Shown here piece by piece: positions 23,028 to 33,885 of a stretch of 64,000 nt of DNA (position 1 is the stretch's first letter; each line of letters starts with the position of its first letter). The notes beneath the pieces are model-generated. The model ran no database searches, was not told where the DNA came from, and was given only the letters and a program-made list of their open reading frames with translations. The stretch is from Cordylochernes scorpioides (taxonomy: Eukaryota; Arthropoda; Arachnida; Pseudoscorpiones; Chernetidae). A program made the translations under genes and the position numbers. The stretch lies in contig CP092863.1 of NCBI GenBank assembly GCA_030710605.1, positions 144,857,372 through 144,921,371 of the forward strand, given 5' to 3'.

Positions 23028-23206
23028 CAGTTAAACCTGTCTATAGCGCCCCCTCTAAATAGCGCCTCCCTCTCTATAGCGCCCGATTTTAAATACGTAT
23101 TACGATGCGATTTACATTAAAAGTCACCTGCCTATAGCACCCCCCCTCTCTATAACATCTTATTTTGGTGATTCCCTAGAGGGGGCGCTATAGACAGGTT
23201 TAACTG
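23028..23206. mobile_element. MITE with CAGTTAAACCTGTC termini
   Basis: 179 bp with inverted termini starting CAGTTAAACCTGTCTATAGC, flanked by TA on both sides. The terminus type and TA duplication fit the pogo/Tigger branch of Tc1/mariner (inference). Confidence 0.75.
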
Positions 23207-23890
23207 TATAATCAATAATATCCTATATAAAAAATATTAGAGTGACATTAGAAAAAGGATGAAGGTATCTTTAAAGTAACTAAAATACAAAATGCCATCA
23301 AAGATAAAACAATGGTAACATATAGTATGTAACATTCTATTTGAATTGCTCCTTTACTTTTCCTAAATGGACTGGAGAACAATGGACAACAAAAGAATTA
23401 AAGTAGGAAATAATTCTTACAGATATAGAAATTCCAAATTGTAGGTAGAAAGTTTAACTATATTTAAACGTTATCACAGTGTAAGAAGAACGTTTAATTA
23501 TTTTAAAACGCGTTATATTTTGCTGTTGTATAATTGACAGATGAAAATAAATGGTAAAAGTGTTCCAGATCTCAATACGCCTTCATGGAATTGATGAATA
23601 AAATATTTAACTTTCCTTTTATCTCTTCCTTCTATCTCTGACAGATATATTTATGAGGCTATCTGGAAATATTTCACAGAGGAGAACCTAGCTAAACATT
23701 CAAAATAATATAAAATTAGCAAGTTATTTGATTGTATTCTACTATATAATTGGTAAATTATTATTATATCATGTTACAATTTTGCATATACCTGAATAAT
23801 CTTAATTATTAGTCTGAAAAAATATATTCATATTATTTAATATTATATATATATGTGTGTAGATGGAATTTTGCCGGGAAGAAATTGATC
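23207..23890. other. AT-rich DNA, nothing recognised
   Basis: No coding signal seen. Confidence 0.5.
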
Positions 23891-23993
23891 TAAAGAGACA
23901 AGGGTCGCCTCTCTCGTCAAAAATAGACGTCTAAAACCAGATGCCTGGTTTTAGACGTCTATTTTGACGGGAGTGGCGACCCTTGTCTCTTTA
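23891..23993. repeat. Compact palindrome of about 100 bp
   Basis: Arms of about 48 bp, outer part TAAAGAGACAAGGGTCGCC, inner part TAGACGTCTAAAACCAG, around a 4-nt centre (ATGC). The arms are almost identical, so it is recent or maintained. It lies directly before a family B piece. Confidence 0.7.
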
Positions 23994-24039
23994 TATATAT
24001 GTGTGTGAAAAATTAATAGAAAAAATAAAAACTAGTGGA

Positions 24040-24125
24040 ACAGCGCTTTCACTAGCGCTCTGCCATCTAAAAAACCCATGTGCTCGTGGTCAGGGTATGC
24101 CATATTTGTTTTTGATATATATATG
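24040..24125 (+). mobile_element. Family B arm, partial
   Basis: Contains GCGCTCTGCCATCTAAAAAA, TGTGCTCGTGGTCAGGGTAT and the terminal TTTTTGAT block. No hammerhead. Confidence 0.6.
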
Positions 24126-24149
24126 TCATAATATATGCTCTTCCAGGAT

Positions 24150-24410
24150 TAATAAAACAACCCTACAGTCAACGAGAGAGAGATGGGCAGCTAAAGCGAG
24201 ACACTTTAGACATCACGACATTCCAAAGGGGCGGCAAAAGGGGCCCGCCCGTCAACACCTGGGGACTATTTTGGTAGTCGGGGGGTGACCACACAAGGCA
24301 GTCGTTCAGCGGACAGCGCTCTCGCTCCCTCTCTCTCTCGGATGGCTTCCAGATTCCTCTTCCAACTCGTCGTGTGATGATTTCTCTCCTCACCACATTA
24401 TTACCACTAT
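24150..24410. other. GC-richer segment, unassigned
   Basis: Unlike its flanks it is GC-rich, with GA/CT runs. Both strands are open for 70-90 codons but no domain is recognised. It could be an exon, a promoter-proximal region or an old repeat. Confidence 0.25.
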
Positions 24411-25784
24411 ATTGTCACATATATTTATTATAAAAGAAATTTGACCTTTTTTTGACACATATGATTCTTTTTTTTTTAAGATATTAATTTTCAACTGCCC
24501 TTTACTGTAATGATAAATTAGAAAGTTGTTTAAACTGATTAGATTGAAGGTTATATTCTAGACTAGAATACACACTTTAACAGTAGAGGACGGTTTACAG
24601 TCTTTTAAAAAAAGCACCTCACTTCTCAATAAATGCATCAAATAGTGCATTGATTAACACATAAATACAATAATTCTTCCAGCGAATATCTCTTTTTATT
24701 GATAAATAAGATGCATACTTTTGTATTTTTTCTATTTGGTTTAATCTAGCTAAAATAAATTAGACACAGTCAACGAGCCAGTGTTTATATATTTCAAGAT
24801 AAAACGGGGGAATATACTTTATGCTAAATGTATTTATTGAATTCAAGCATAGTATTTCCACCAGTATCTCACCATTGTTTTAATCATTTTTGTTGGTCTC
24901 TCGATTATTGAGTTTTACGTTGATTATGATGATGTATTCAATAGAAAGCATGACTATCATTGAATTAAATAACCATCAAATTTAGATAATTATATAACTT
25001 TTAACCCTTTAATCGGTTTGATGTGACTTGACGCTCTTTTTCTCCTTGAAAAAAATCTAATGAAAATTAATTAATTGTATATTAAAGCGCATATTCTGTT
25101 GCATTGTGTTTAATATGTTTGTATGAATCATAAAAGCGTCCGTTAAAAATAATTTAAAGAATAGTTTGATGTCTTTTAAAGGATAATATTAATCAGGAAT
25201 GACCTTGAAAACGGCCGGCACCTAAAGGGTTAATATAAAAATAAATTCAAAAACATGTTGTTAAAACAATATTTTGATATTAAAAGTCGCTTTTCTATTG
25301 ATATTTATCATATATTATAAAGATATAAAAGGGGAAATTTAAATTATTTCTCTAAAATTATAATATTTTACAGCCTACTTCATAAATATTTTTATATAAC
25401 CTTTGAAAAAATGTTTAATATTGAAAATTGAAGGATACCACAGTGAAAGTCTGAGAAATGAAGAATGTAAATCAAAGAAACAAGAGATATGGACCACAGA
25501 TAAATCCGTGGATTCAGCGGTCAGCTAAATGGACTCAGGGACCTCCAGGGGGTGGGAACGGGGACAGATTGGTTGGCTAGATCCCTGGGGACATGATGGA
25601 ATTGGACTCTGCAGGACTAATTGCCTTCGTCAGCTTGGTGCGGTAGAAATCTGTTCTGGGACTTCCCTAGACATCTATCTAGCCCTCTCTACTCTCTCAA
25701 TTTAGATGGAGATGTACATACGCTAAATTTCTGTGAAAAATAGACACTTTGGTTAGTTAGCAATTTTTTAACTATTCTAAATAG
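24411..25784. other. Mostly AT-rich DNA; less AT-rich patch at 25430-25700
   Basis: The patch contains GGGACCTCCAGGGGGTGGGA and similar purine-rich stretches but no open frame of note. Confidence 0.35.
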
Positions 25785-26095
25785 TGGGTCGATGGAAGGA
25801 TGGTCTAAACCGTTGGTTTTCGACCGCTATGATCCGGGTTCGATTCTCGCATTGGGCACTTTTTTTCTGATTTAAAAAAATGCTCCAATGGTCCCCGATT
25901 TTTGCAGAAGTCCAATCCCACCAGTGAATGCAAGTAACCAAACGGTGTTCTGGCACATTTGTAAGTGTAAAGTCAAACTTTTTCTCACATGTATAGACAT
26001 GTGATGTACATACAGTAAAAGCAGTCACCTACTTCTACCCACCATGATTATCATGGCCTGTACCAAGTGTACTAGGGATAATAAAAAAGAAGCAT
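25785..26095 (+). mobile_element. tRNA-derived SINE, full length
   Basis: The tRNA-like head has an A box region (GATGGTCTAAACCGTTGG) and B box (GGTTCGATTC). The body contains AACCAAACGG and ACATGTATAGACATGTGATG, and the tail CATGATTATCATGGCCTGTA is followed by GGGATAATAAAAAAG. Copies at 33.6 and 47.2 kb align over the whole length. Confidence 0.8.
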
Positions 26096-26109
26096 TTCCA
26101 ACATATTAA

Positions 26110-26270
26110 TCATCATTTGTGAAACCGCTGAGAGGGTTCACTACTGATGAACCAAGCCCTCTCATTCAATAACATTTATCATCGCATTAACGACTGTATA
26201 GATAATATACTATGACTAGCCGAATGACCCGGGCAACGCCCGTGTTTTACCCGACTGTAGATGTTACAAC
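26110..26270. mobile_element. Family C piece followed by a Helitron-like 3' end
   Basis: 26115-26205 is a family C core in plus orientation (GTGAAACCGC...CTGATGAACC). At 26216-26255 the minus strand has CGGGCGTTGCCCG, TCATTCGG and CTAG, an intact Helitron-type terminus. Confidence 0.55.
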
Positions 26271-26849
26271 GGTGATCCTTAGTCCTTAGAACTATATATA
26301 TTAATTAATAATAATTATTATTATCATTAGATAATGATAATGATCATAATGATGATGCGCGCGCATCCGTGACAGCGGCCGATGAGGAATGAGGAATTGA
26401 GGAAAGACGGTCGTGACTATATACTATGATATATGTAAAAAGGTTAACACATTACCAAAATATTAATCGTTACAAATAATGTATTATATATGGCCAAAAT
26501 GTCTATTTTTCACAGAAATAGGAATGCCGACCAGGCAACTTCTATCTTCAGCATTCTCTAAATATTAAATTTCCTCTCATTTTGAAATGCTATTGATTCT
26601 TTTCTATGACATTTAAACCAATTAACGAATAGCCACGGATTGAAATAGATTATTAACTAGATTATAGTTTGATGAAATAGATTGTAATTGGCATACACAC
26701 ATTACAATAGCTTTGTACTTAAGTCTGGTCATCTACAAACAATGACAAAGTACAAAGTACATATTAAGAATGAATTATATTTCCTAGAAGACAACTCTAT
26801 AAATTCGACTAACAGATAGCCCCGCTTGATTTTATATAAACCCATTGTT
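26271..26849. other. AT-rich DNA, nothing recognised
   Basis: Near 26525-26560 a short block (GAATGCCGACCAGGCAACTT) resembles the edge of the Penelope-type repeats at 29.7 and 54.7 kb. Confidence 0.4.
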
Positions 26850-27115
26850 GTTGTTTTCTTCTGGCCCGCACAAACCTTTTGTAAATATGTGAATATTTTT
26901 GGTCGTAGTGGTACAGCCTACTCCACGCTGACGAGCGCCAAAAGCGCGAAACGCGTTCGTGGATGGCTTTTCTTGATTTATCAAGAAATTGGGTTCGCCA
27001 AATATCAGGGAACAGGCTAAATCAATGTTTAGTTGATTTCTGTTCCACCAGATGGCGCTCTGCCTTTTGTAAAGCACATGTGCTCCTGGTCAGGATATAC
27101 CATTTTTATTTTTGA
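26850..27115 (+). mobile_element. Family B element with intact hammerhead
   Basis: Plus orientation: GGTCGTAGTGGTACAGCC, hammerhead, TTTCTTGATTTATCAAGAAA hairpin, GGCTAAATCAATGTTTAG, then the arm GATGGCGCTCTGCC...AGCACATGTGCTCCTGGTC and TTTTTATTTTTGAT. The left arm is missing. Confidence 0.75.
26922..26963 (+). ncRNA. Hammerhead ribozyme, family B (intact core)
   Basis: 42 nt. Stem I TCCACG/CGTGGA is a perfect 6 bp; core CTGACGA; stem II GCGC-CAAAA-GCGC; core GAAA; then CGCGTT with cleavage triplet GTT. The 15.1-16.1 stem (ACGCGT) is self-complementary with no loop, so a dimer is likely needed. All conserved hammerhead positions are present. Confidence 0.85.
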
Positions 27116-27574
27116 TATGTAAATACATATTCAGGTTTTTATTTTATTTTCGTCTTTAAGCCTCAAGTCAGGTGTTTCATTCTCAATTTGTTTTAACATC
27201 TCAATTAAATCAAATAGTGATTTTAAATTGTTCTTATTATAATTTCTACGACTGAAAAACCATTTGGCAAAATGTTCATGTATTCATTCCGAAAAAAAAA
27301 TTAAATACTAATATAAAGCAATAACGCGCCATCTATAAATAGAAAAATGAAAGGATTTAAGCAAAAATGATTCTTTTATACACAAAACAATCTTCTGCTT
27401 TCCTTACTGCGATAATAAAAAACTAATCTCAAAATATTATAACATTCATAGGACTATTGTAAAACGACATTTGAAAATTTACCCGCATGTGTTTCTTTAC
27501 ATTACATAGACAATGTGAAAAAAATAGTAAAAATGTGATATTTTACTGGGATAAGGTGGATAAATTATGAAAAA
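27116..27574. other. AT-rich DNA with a family C scrap
   Basis: 27330-27425 contains GCGCCATCTATAAATAGAAA and CTTTCCTTACTGCGATAA, a partial family C element. Nothing else seen. Confidence 0.4.
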
Positions 27575-27735
27575 AACATCTCCTTATCGTGCAACTGAAA
27601 GTTGCTTGTGCAATCTATCGGAATAAATATCAACTCTTCTCGTTGATTTTTATTTATTTCAGAATTGACCAAATACCCATTCTTAATTAATCAAGAAAAT
27701 CTAACACATATAGTTATAATATAATGCGGCTTATG
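27575..27735 (+). mobile_element. Family A fold-back, one arm plus body
   Basis: Left arm CATCTCCTTATCGTGCAACT, then AATAAATATCAACTCTTCTC, then the body block ACCAAATACCCATTCTTAAT shared with the copy at 30 kb. The hammerhead segment and right arm are missing. Confidence 0.6.
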
Positions 27736-28025
27736 ATTGTAAAACGACATTTGAAATACTATCCCGCATGTGTTTCTTTTCAACGAAAATTCTAAATCTA
27801 TTTCAAGGAGAAATAGATTTTGAATTTTCGTTGAAAAGAAACACATGTGGTATAGTATTTCAAATGTCGTTTTACAATCATAAGCCGCATTATATTATAT
27901 TGTATTATAAATTACTTTATGTACAAAAGGTTAGAAATAATCGTTATTTCTCCTTGAAATAGATTTTAATTTTTCGTTGAAAAGAAACACATGCGGTATA
28001 GTATTTCAAATATCGTTTTTACACA
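27715..28025. repeat. Long near-perfect palindrome (fold-back D)
   Basis: Arms of about 90 bp around a centre near 27806 share TGCGGCTTATGATTGTAAAA, CGACATTTGAAATACTAT and GTGTTTCTTTTCAACGAAAA. A further partial arm follows to 28020. Scraps occur at 45.6 and 60.6 kb. Confidence 0.7.
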
Positions 28026-28033
28026 TATATATA

Positions 28034-28337
28034 TATTTATATAATAAGACTTAATTTGAATATTTAATAAGAGTTTTTATTTATTCAATATTTTGATGGA
28101 CCAATCGTCCATCTTTTACAAGACCTTTTGTTTTGAAAGTCGCGAGCTTCAGGTGAGCCATAGACGTCTTACAAGCAATAAGCTTTTAATACGTCCATGG
28201 CTCACCTGAAACACACGACCTGCTGTGTGCTTCAAAAAAAAAATGAAAACCTCGTAAAAGATGGATGATTTGTCCATCGAAATATTTTAGAAAAATGAAA
28301 AACTCCTATTAAAATTCAAAATAAGTCTTATTATATA
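28034..28337. repeat. Imperfect palindrome of about 300 bp (fold-back E)
   Basis: Arms of about 135 bp share TATATAATAAGACTTA, GATGGACCAATCGTCCATCT (itself hairpin-like) and AGGTGAGCCATAGACGT. Single copy in the window. Confidence 0.65.
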
Positions 28338-28365
28338 AACATATATATTATGAATTGCTCTATAT

Positions 28366-28745
28366 TCAGAAAACATATACTATATAATACGAATTTTGTA
28401 AAATAAACGAGAAATAGAATATAGATAGAATAAATTCTACATAAAATGTGATATCTATTTCTATAAAGAAATGTGAGTCTAATCCGAAAGATATCAATAA
28501 TATTGGAGAAAATCCTGGTAGGGCTTCGATTAAAATATTCAGAAGAATTTGGGGAGCAAGCTTCTGTGATTCCAGGATAAAACGATCGGCAACACTGAGA
28601 GTGTTTCGATAACTAAGGAAAAATTCAGCAACCCTGGGGACCACCTCCCATACATCACCCCGAACTCTATTAAAAGAACCTTATCAGAAATTCCAACATT
28701 TTCCTTAATTTGTTGTGTGTACGATCTCCCAAGTTATGCTTGACC
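28366..28745 (-). other. Coding-like segment, unassigned
   Basis: On the minus strand two overlapping frames are open across about 28540-28730. One gives VVPRVAEFFLSYRNTLS then ILLNILIEALPGF; the other gives YTQQIKENVGISDKVLL. Composition is closer to coding than the flanks, but no domain is recognised and no splice sites are convincing. Confidence 0.25.
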
Positions 28746-28844
28746 TGACAAAATTATTATTTTTTGGTATGTTTTTCTTTTTTGGTTCTTTTTTATATTT
28801 CTGGGTTGGATTGATTGGTGTAGTTTCTTTCTTTTGAGTTGTGT

Positions 28845-29530
28845 AAGAAAGTTGCATAGGTGTCATAAAGATAGATCTGTGTAAATAATTATAACCTCAA
28901 TTGTATATTAGCATTAACTAATAAACCCCAATTTTATGATATAACTATATTACAGTGTCATGAAGATAGAACTTTGTATCAAAGTATAACCTCAATTGAT
29001 ATTAGCATTAACTAATAAACACTAATTGTATGATTTAAATTTATTATAGTGTCATACATGTATTATACATAGGTGTTATAAACATAAGTATTTGTATCAA
29101 ATTATAACCAATAGTATATTAGCATTAACTAATAAACACTAATTTTATTATTTAAATGTATTATAGAGTGTCATACATGTATTATACATAGGTGTTATAA
29201 AGATGGATCTTTGTATCAAATTATAACCTCAATAGTATATTAGCATTAACTAATAAACAACAATTTTATGATTCAAATTTATTATAGTGTCATACATGTA
29301 TTATACATAGGTGTTATAAAGATAGATCTTTGTATCAAATTATAACCTCAATTGTATATTAGCATTAACTAATAAACACTAATTTTATGATTCAAATTTA
29401 TTATAATGTTATACATATATCATACATAGGTGTCATGAAGATAGATCTTTGTATCAATTATAACCTCAATTGTATATTACCATTAACTAATAAACACTAA
29501 TTTTATGATATAACTGTATTATGGTTTTTT
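28845..29530 (+). repeat. Tandem repeat, about 119-bp units
   Basis: Six occurrences of GCATTAACTAATAAAC-type blocks at 28911, 29005, 29122, 29243, 29362 and about 29480 (first unit spacing shorter at 94 bp). Each unit also has TCATACATGTATTATACATA and TCTTTGTATCAAATTATAAC. Confidence 0.8.
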
Positions 29531-29735
29531 GTATTAAAAGAAACTTCGGCCAATAAATATTTTTATTACCTCGACGTTTCGACAAAAAGTCAAGTTTGCA
29601 AGGACTAAACATTCTTCATATTTTATTATCTTTTTGTCGAAACGTCGAGGTAATAAAAAGATTTACTGACCGAAATATCTTTATTTTCAATGAATATGAA
29701 TGCCGGCCAAGCAGCCTCTATCTTTATGTTAACTG
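29531..29735. mobile_element. Penelope-type repeat pair with decayed hammerheads
   Basis: Two copies in inverted orientation share TTGTCGAAACGTCGAGG and AATAAAAA. Both keep the GAAACGTC part of a hammerhead, but CTGANGA is lost in each. The right edge (GAATGCCGGCCAAGCAGCC) matches the edges at 54.7 and 59.1 kb. Confidence 0.6.
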
Positions 29736-29975
29736 TATTATAGATTTTAGTTTTAAGAGACACTTCGGACAGTAAATGTTTTTTTCTCTTGACGTTTTGA
29801 CATAATTATTTTGTTCACGTCAGAAACAAATAAAAGTTAAGGAATTTGTCAATGTGTTATGTTTCTATTATACATTTATAACGTCTTGATAAATGCTTTA
29901 ATTATATTTTAACAAGAAAATATATTGTGAAAAAATAGTACAAAAGTGATATTATACTGGAATAAGGTGCATAAA

Positions 29976-30261
29976 TTAAGAAAAAGGCATCTCCTTATCG
30001 TGTAACTGAAAGTTGCTGATGGCTTGCGCCATCTATCGGAATAAATATCAACTATTCTCGTTGATTTCTAATTATTCCAGAATGAGGGCCAATAGCCCGA
30101 AACGCGTCCGTTGGTTAGCTTTTCTTGATTAAACAAGAATGGGTATTTGGCCAATTCTGGAATAATTAGAAATCAACGAGAATAGTTTATATTTATTCCG
30201 ATAGATGGCGCAAGCCATCAGCAACTTTCAGTTGCACGATAAGGAGATGCCTTTTTCTTAA
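29976..30261. mobile_element. Family A fold-back, full length with degraded hammerhead
   Basis: Arms of about 100 bp (GGCATCTCCTTATCG and its complement) flank a body with a degraded hammerhead at 30078-30108: stem II GGGC-CAATA-GCCC, GAAA, CGCGTC. The first core strand reads CAGAATGA instead of CTGANGA, so this copy should not cleave. The body continues with TTTTCTTGATTAAACAAGAA as in family B. Confidence 0.75.
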
Positions 30262-30554
30262 AGAATATATTATTTTATTAATTGATTATCACGTTTTATG
30301 TTTATATTACCCAGTAAACTTCCCTCTTTGCTTAGAGTTTTTTCAGATATATTTATGTTTAATAGTCATTCAAAATGTCCTCGAATTGCTTCCAAACACA
30401 ATCTAAGTCTTTTAGGAACACTTTGATAAACACGAGCACTTAAATCCGCATCGAGAATAATAAAATATTTTTCTAATGCAATTTTTATTTGCTTTAAAAT
30501 ATTGAGTTTTAGATAGTTTTCGGCTTTATATACCGTAATTATTAATATTTATAA
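30262..30554. other. AT-rich DNA, nothing recognised
   Basis: No gene or named repeat seen. Confidence 0.4.
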
Positions 30555-30900
30555 AAGGATAGATTTATTCGCATTATAAAGTCTAGCGAAGGGGGGAGAA
30601 GTCCGACCACACCTCCCTGCGGTCCCCCCTGGACCCTTGGAATATCGACCAAATTCTGGTTCCTTTCCAAGGTGACTAACGTGGCAACGGCACCTATTTT
30701 CCAATGAAGAGCCCCAAGATAGTGGATATTGCTTCTTCTGTGATGGAGATGTATGGAGACATCTAAGACTCTTCTTTGGACACGACAACAACAACAAGTC
30801 TAGCGAAACCGCTTGAGGGTTCATCAATGATGAGTCAGGCCTTTCCCATAGTTTAACAAAACGGTAAGTCGAGTAGAAACTTGTTTTATTTAAAAAACAA
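30555..30900. mobile_element. Family C element interrupted by a retroposed segment
   Basis: The family C core (GCGAAACCGC, ATGATGAGTC) at 30790-30845 is split by a GC-rich insert at 30591-30795. The 12 bp AAGTCTAGCGAA occur on both sides of the insert, a target-site duplication. The insert ends in a CAACAACAAC tail, as in LINE-type retroposition in plus orientation. Its end encodes a Cys/His stretch (GYCFFCDGDVWRHLRLFF) that could be the C terminus of an unknown LINE. Confidence 0.6.
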
Positions 30901-31171
30901 AACATTTTTCATGTCTCTATAAATTGTTTTCAGAGTTAAACTGTAGCGTTATCAAAATTTACATCAATTTCAGAAACGATTATATACTTATAAAAAAATG
31001 TTATTTTAAATATATAATTATTAAATAAAAACTCGTTTTTTTTATTTCTATAAAGGTTTATTTACGTTACAAAAATATTCTATATAAGTTTCTAACTTCC
31101 AAAATACATTTTTATTGAAGTTAGAAAAGTTTTGTCCACAATTTCCGTGTTTTTTTATTTTTTTATTCTAG

Positions 31172-31289
31172 GACATTTGGCGAGGATTTTGCAGGGTTGC
31201 TAAATTGCCATTTTAACGACACAATTTCCGAGAAGGGTGCCCTGCCAAATGACATGAAAATCATTATTAGTGACAAAACCAACCCTTAA
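31172..31289 (+). CDS. Possible terminal coding exon, unknown protein
   Basis: A strong pyrimidine tract (about 24 nt, mostly T) ends in CTAG at 31170-31171, followed by an open frame of 38 codons to TAA at 31287-31289. It begins TFGEDFAGLLNCHFND and ends KIIISDKTNP. Codon composition stands out from the AT-rich surroundings. No domain is recognised and no upstream exon can be identified, so this is a candidate only. It could be a chance frame in an old repeat. Confidence 0.3.
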
Positions 31290-32160
31290 TTATTAAATTT
31301 CACGCTTGATTACCTAAAGCTTTTGATGTTGTTAATTTTTTTTATTTAAGTTTTCGCGTCGATTTATTGATTTGTTTCCAATTCACTTCATTAGAATGTT
31401 CAATTTGTTCTGTTATGTATCCATTTATAAATTTTTCTCTCTTTTTAATATAAATTCTCTTTCCATTACACTTTTCTAATTTGAAATTGTCAGGTTTTAA
31501 AGTTACTATGGTTGAGTGGTTTTTAACTTGTAATGTTAGTGTGTGTGTAATTGAAGTTTATTGAAATTGATTTTTGGTGAATAGTGTTGCTGATGACAAA
31601 TTGATTTTATGTAACTGGTTTTATCGTTTTAATTCTGAAAAAATATAAATATCGATATTATTGAGTTTTTTTATTTGTGAGTTTTATTAATTAAGGATTA
31701 TAAAAAAAAACATTAGATGAAGGAGTGAAGACTATTTTCTTATCTAAAATAATAATAATAATAAATTGATAAAGAGAAAGCAATCTCTCGAAATATTTTG
31801 AAAGAAAAAATTCTTTACAGATCCAAGTACGCCCTTTTATATACACTAAAAATAACTTTTGTGGGAAATATACTTAAATCAATGTAGTAAAAGGGGCACC
31901 TTTCTTTTTAATTAGAAATTAGAACGATACATTATTTGTAACAATTATTTTTCTATAAATTCAATTGTCATCTATCCATAAAATTTGTCACAAATATATT
32001 TACTGGCAATGTGTTTCTGTCATCTATCAATAATATTTGATGATACAATTGAAAGGAAACACATTGCCAGTAAATAAAATTGTTACAAATTAATATTTCG
32101 GCAATGATTTTAACTTTTTTTATATACAAGTATATCATGAATATTATATTTAAAGACGTT
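31290..32160. other. AT-rich DNA with one small fold-back
   Basis: 31990-32090 is an inverted repeat with ATTTACTGGCAATGTGTTTC and its complement. Nothing else recognised. Confidence 0.45.
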
Positions 32161-32345
32161 AATGTGATGATAAAAGTTATTGAATGAGAGGGCTTGGTCC
32201 ATCAGTAGTGAACCCTCTCAGCAGTTTCACAAATGAAGATTAAATTGGTGAAAACTCTAAGAGTGTTCACCACTGATGAGCAAATCCCTCTCATTCAAAA
32301 TCTTTTAACATTGCAATAAGATCTGTATACTTGATATTTGTGTGT
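32161..32345. mobile_element. Family C elements, head-to-head pair
   Basis: A minus copy (GGTCCATCAGTAGTGAACCC, TTTCAC) and a plus copy (GGTGAAAACT, CACTGATGAGC) meet near 32232, both with outer GAATGAGAGGG-type arms. Confidence 0.65.
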
Positions 32346-32435
32346 GATGATTTATATGAAAAATAAAAACATTGATGAAATCAATTGTTAAAAAATTTAT
32401 AGATTGACGACAAATAAATTAATACATGCAATATA

Positions 32436-33373
32436 CAAGGTGGGATCAATAAATAAGGTGAATTATAATTTATTAAAAAAATAAGAACGATATTAAAATT
32501 TAGGGCTTAATTTATTCAAAATAATCACCTTGGCTTTCTATACATCGTCTCCATCGTTCTGGCAACTTGTAAATACCCTCTTTATAGGCACTCTTAGGAA
32601 GCGTGTGAAAAGATCTTGCACCACTTTCTGGACATCTTCATCCGAGTCAAATCGCTTTCCCTTTAACTCCTTCTTTAGTAGTCCAAAAGGAAATAGTCAG
32701 AGGGGGCTAGGTCTGGACTATATGCAGGATGTTCTAAAACTTCAAAACCTAATTTAATGATTGTAGATACAGTTTTACATGATGTATGCGGCCTTGCATT
32801 ATCATGAAGGAAGAGAACACCCTTACTAAGCTTTCCTCTTCTTTTGTTTCCTATACCGGGCTTTAGCTTATTTACAAGAATGTCACAATAAAGGTCGCTG
32901 TTCATACGTTACCTATGGTAAAAATGGATATTTTTCTATCCTCCAAAATCAAGTTTTCAAAACGCATTTATCGTGCTCTTGGCGTCGCTGTAACACTTGG
33001 TCGTCCAGGTCGCTCAATATCGGTACATGTAATTCGTCCATTTTTTGAACTCGTTAACCTATTTATAAATGTTTTTTGAGACAAACAAGACTCGCCATAG
33101 ATATTTTTGATTCTTTGGCATATTTGAGATGTTTGAATACCTTCTGCATTCAAGAAACGAATAACTGCACGTTGTTCAATGTGGTGCAATCCTTCAAGGG
33201 AGCTTCCATTTTAGTTTATTTATAAGTCTCGCGCCGCGCATGGGAAAAAAAGAACAGAACACCTTAAATAGTCTCTCGATGTTATATTTTAATATTCTGT
33301 GGTTTAAATTATTTTTGCTTTTTTAAATTTTTAATAAATAAGATAATTCACCTTATTTATTGATCCCCCCTTG
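32436..33373 (-). mobile_element. mariner element, internally deleted
   Basis: 938 bp with inverted termini beginning CAAGGTGGGATCAATAAATA, matched at the right end, and TA on both sides (32434-32435 and 33374-33375). Typical mariners are about 1.3 kb, so several hundred bases of transposase are missing. Confidence 0.9.
32675..33215 (-). pseudogene. mariner transposase remnant
   Basis: The N-terminal part (33189 to 32968) reads as the mariner helix-turn-helix domain: EQRAVIRFLNAEGIQTSQIC, then KTFINRLTSSKNGR. The C-terminal part (32905 to 32675) contains the second and third catalytic Asp region: FLHDNARPHT, then HPAYSPDLAPSDYFLL, the DD34D pattern of mariner. The middle, including the first catalytic Asp, is deleted, and the first codons are out of frame with the rest. 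It is therefore a non-autonomous copy that could move only with transposase supplied elsewhere. Confidence 0.85.
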
Positions 33374-33572
33374 TATTATATGTATCACCCTATTAAGAAT
33401 CTTTACTCATGGTAAATATAAATGAGAGCGCCACACACAACACCAGTGTTGACAAATTCAGACAAAAGCCAACAACCAGTATACCATGGTTTCAGGATAT
33501 GGCCCTCATCAGTACAGGGACGGCTTAAATGTTTTTTAAATCAATTTGGTCCGTTCTACGATGCAATGAGGG

Positions 33573-33885
33573 GGTAGGTGGAAAGATGGTCTAAACCGTT
33601 GGTTTTCGACTGCTATGACCCGGGTTCGATTCCCGCAATGGGCACTTTTTTATGATAAAATAAATGCTCCAATGGCTCCCTATTCTTGCAAAAGTCCAAC
33701 CCCACCAGCGAGTGCAAGTAACCAAACGGGGCTCTGGCACATCTTTAAGTGCAAAGTCGAACTGGTTTTCACATGTGTAGACATGTGGTGTACTTAAAAT
33801 AAAAGCAGTCGCCTACTTCTACCCACCATTATTACCATGGCCTGTACCACGTGTACTAAGGATAATAAAAAAAAAGAAGAAGAAT
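33573..33885 (+). mobile_element. tRNA-derived SINE, full length
   Basis: Same layout as at 25.8 kb: GATGGTCTAAACCGTTGG, GGTTCGATTCCC, CACATGTGTAGACATGTGG, GGCCTGTACCACGTGTAC and an A-rich AATAAAAAAAAAG tail. Confidence 0.85.

Noticed and set aside
25785-25860. tRNA-like heads at 25.8, 33.6 and 47.2 kb as tRNA genes
   Set aside because: They have A and B boxes but no proper cloverleaf and are joined to a shared body and A-rich tail, so they are SINEs.
28845-29530. CRISPR-like regular spacing
   Set aside because: Units are long, almost identical and contiguous without unique spacers, and the DNA is eukaryotic.
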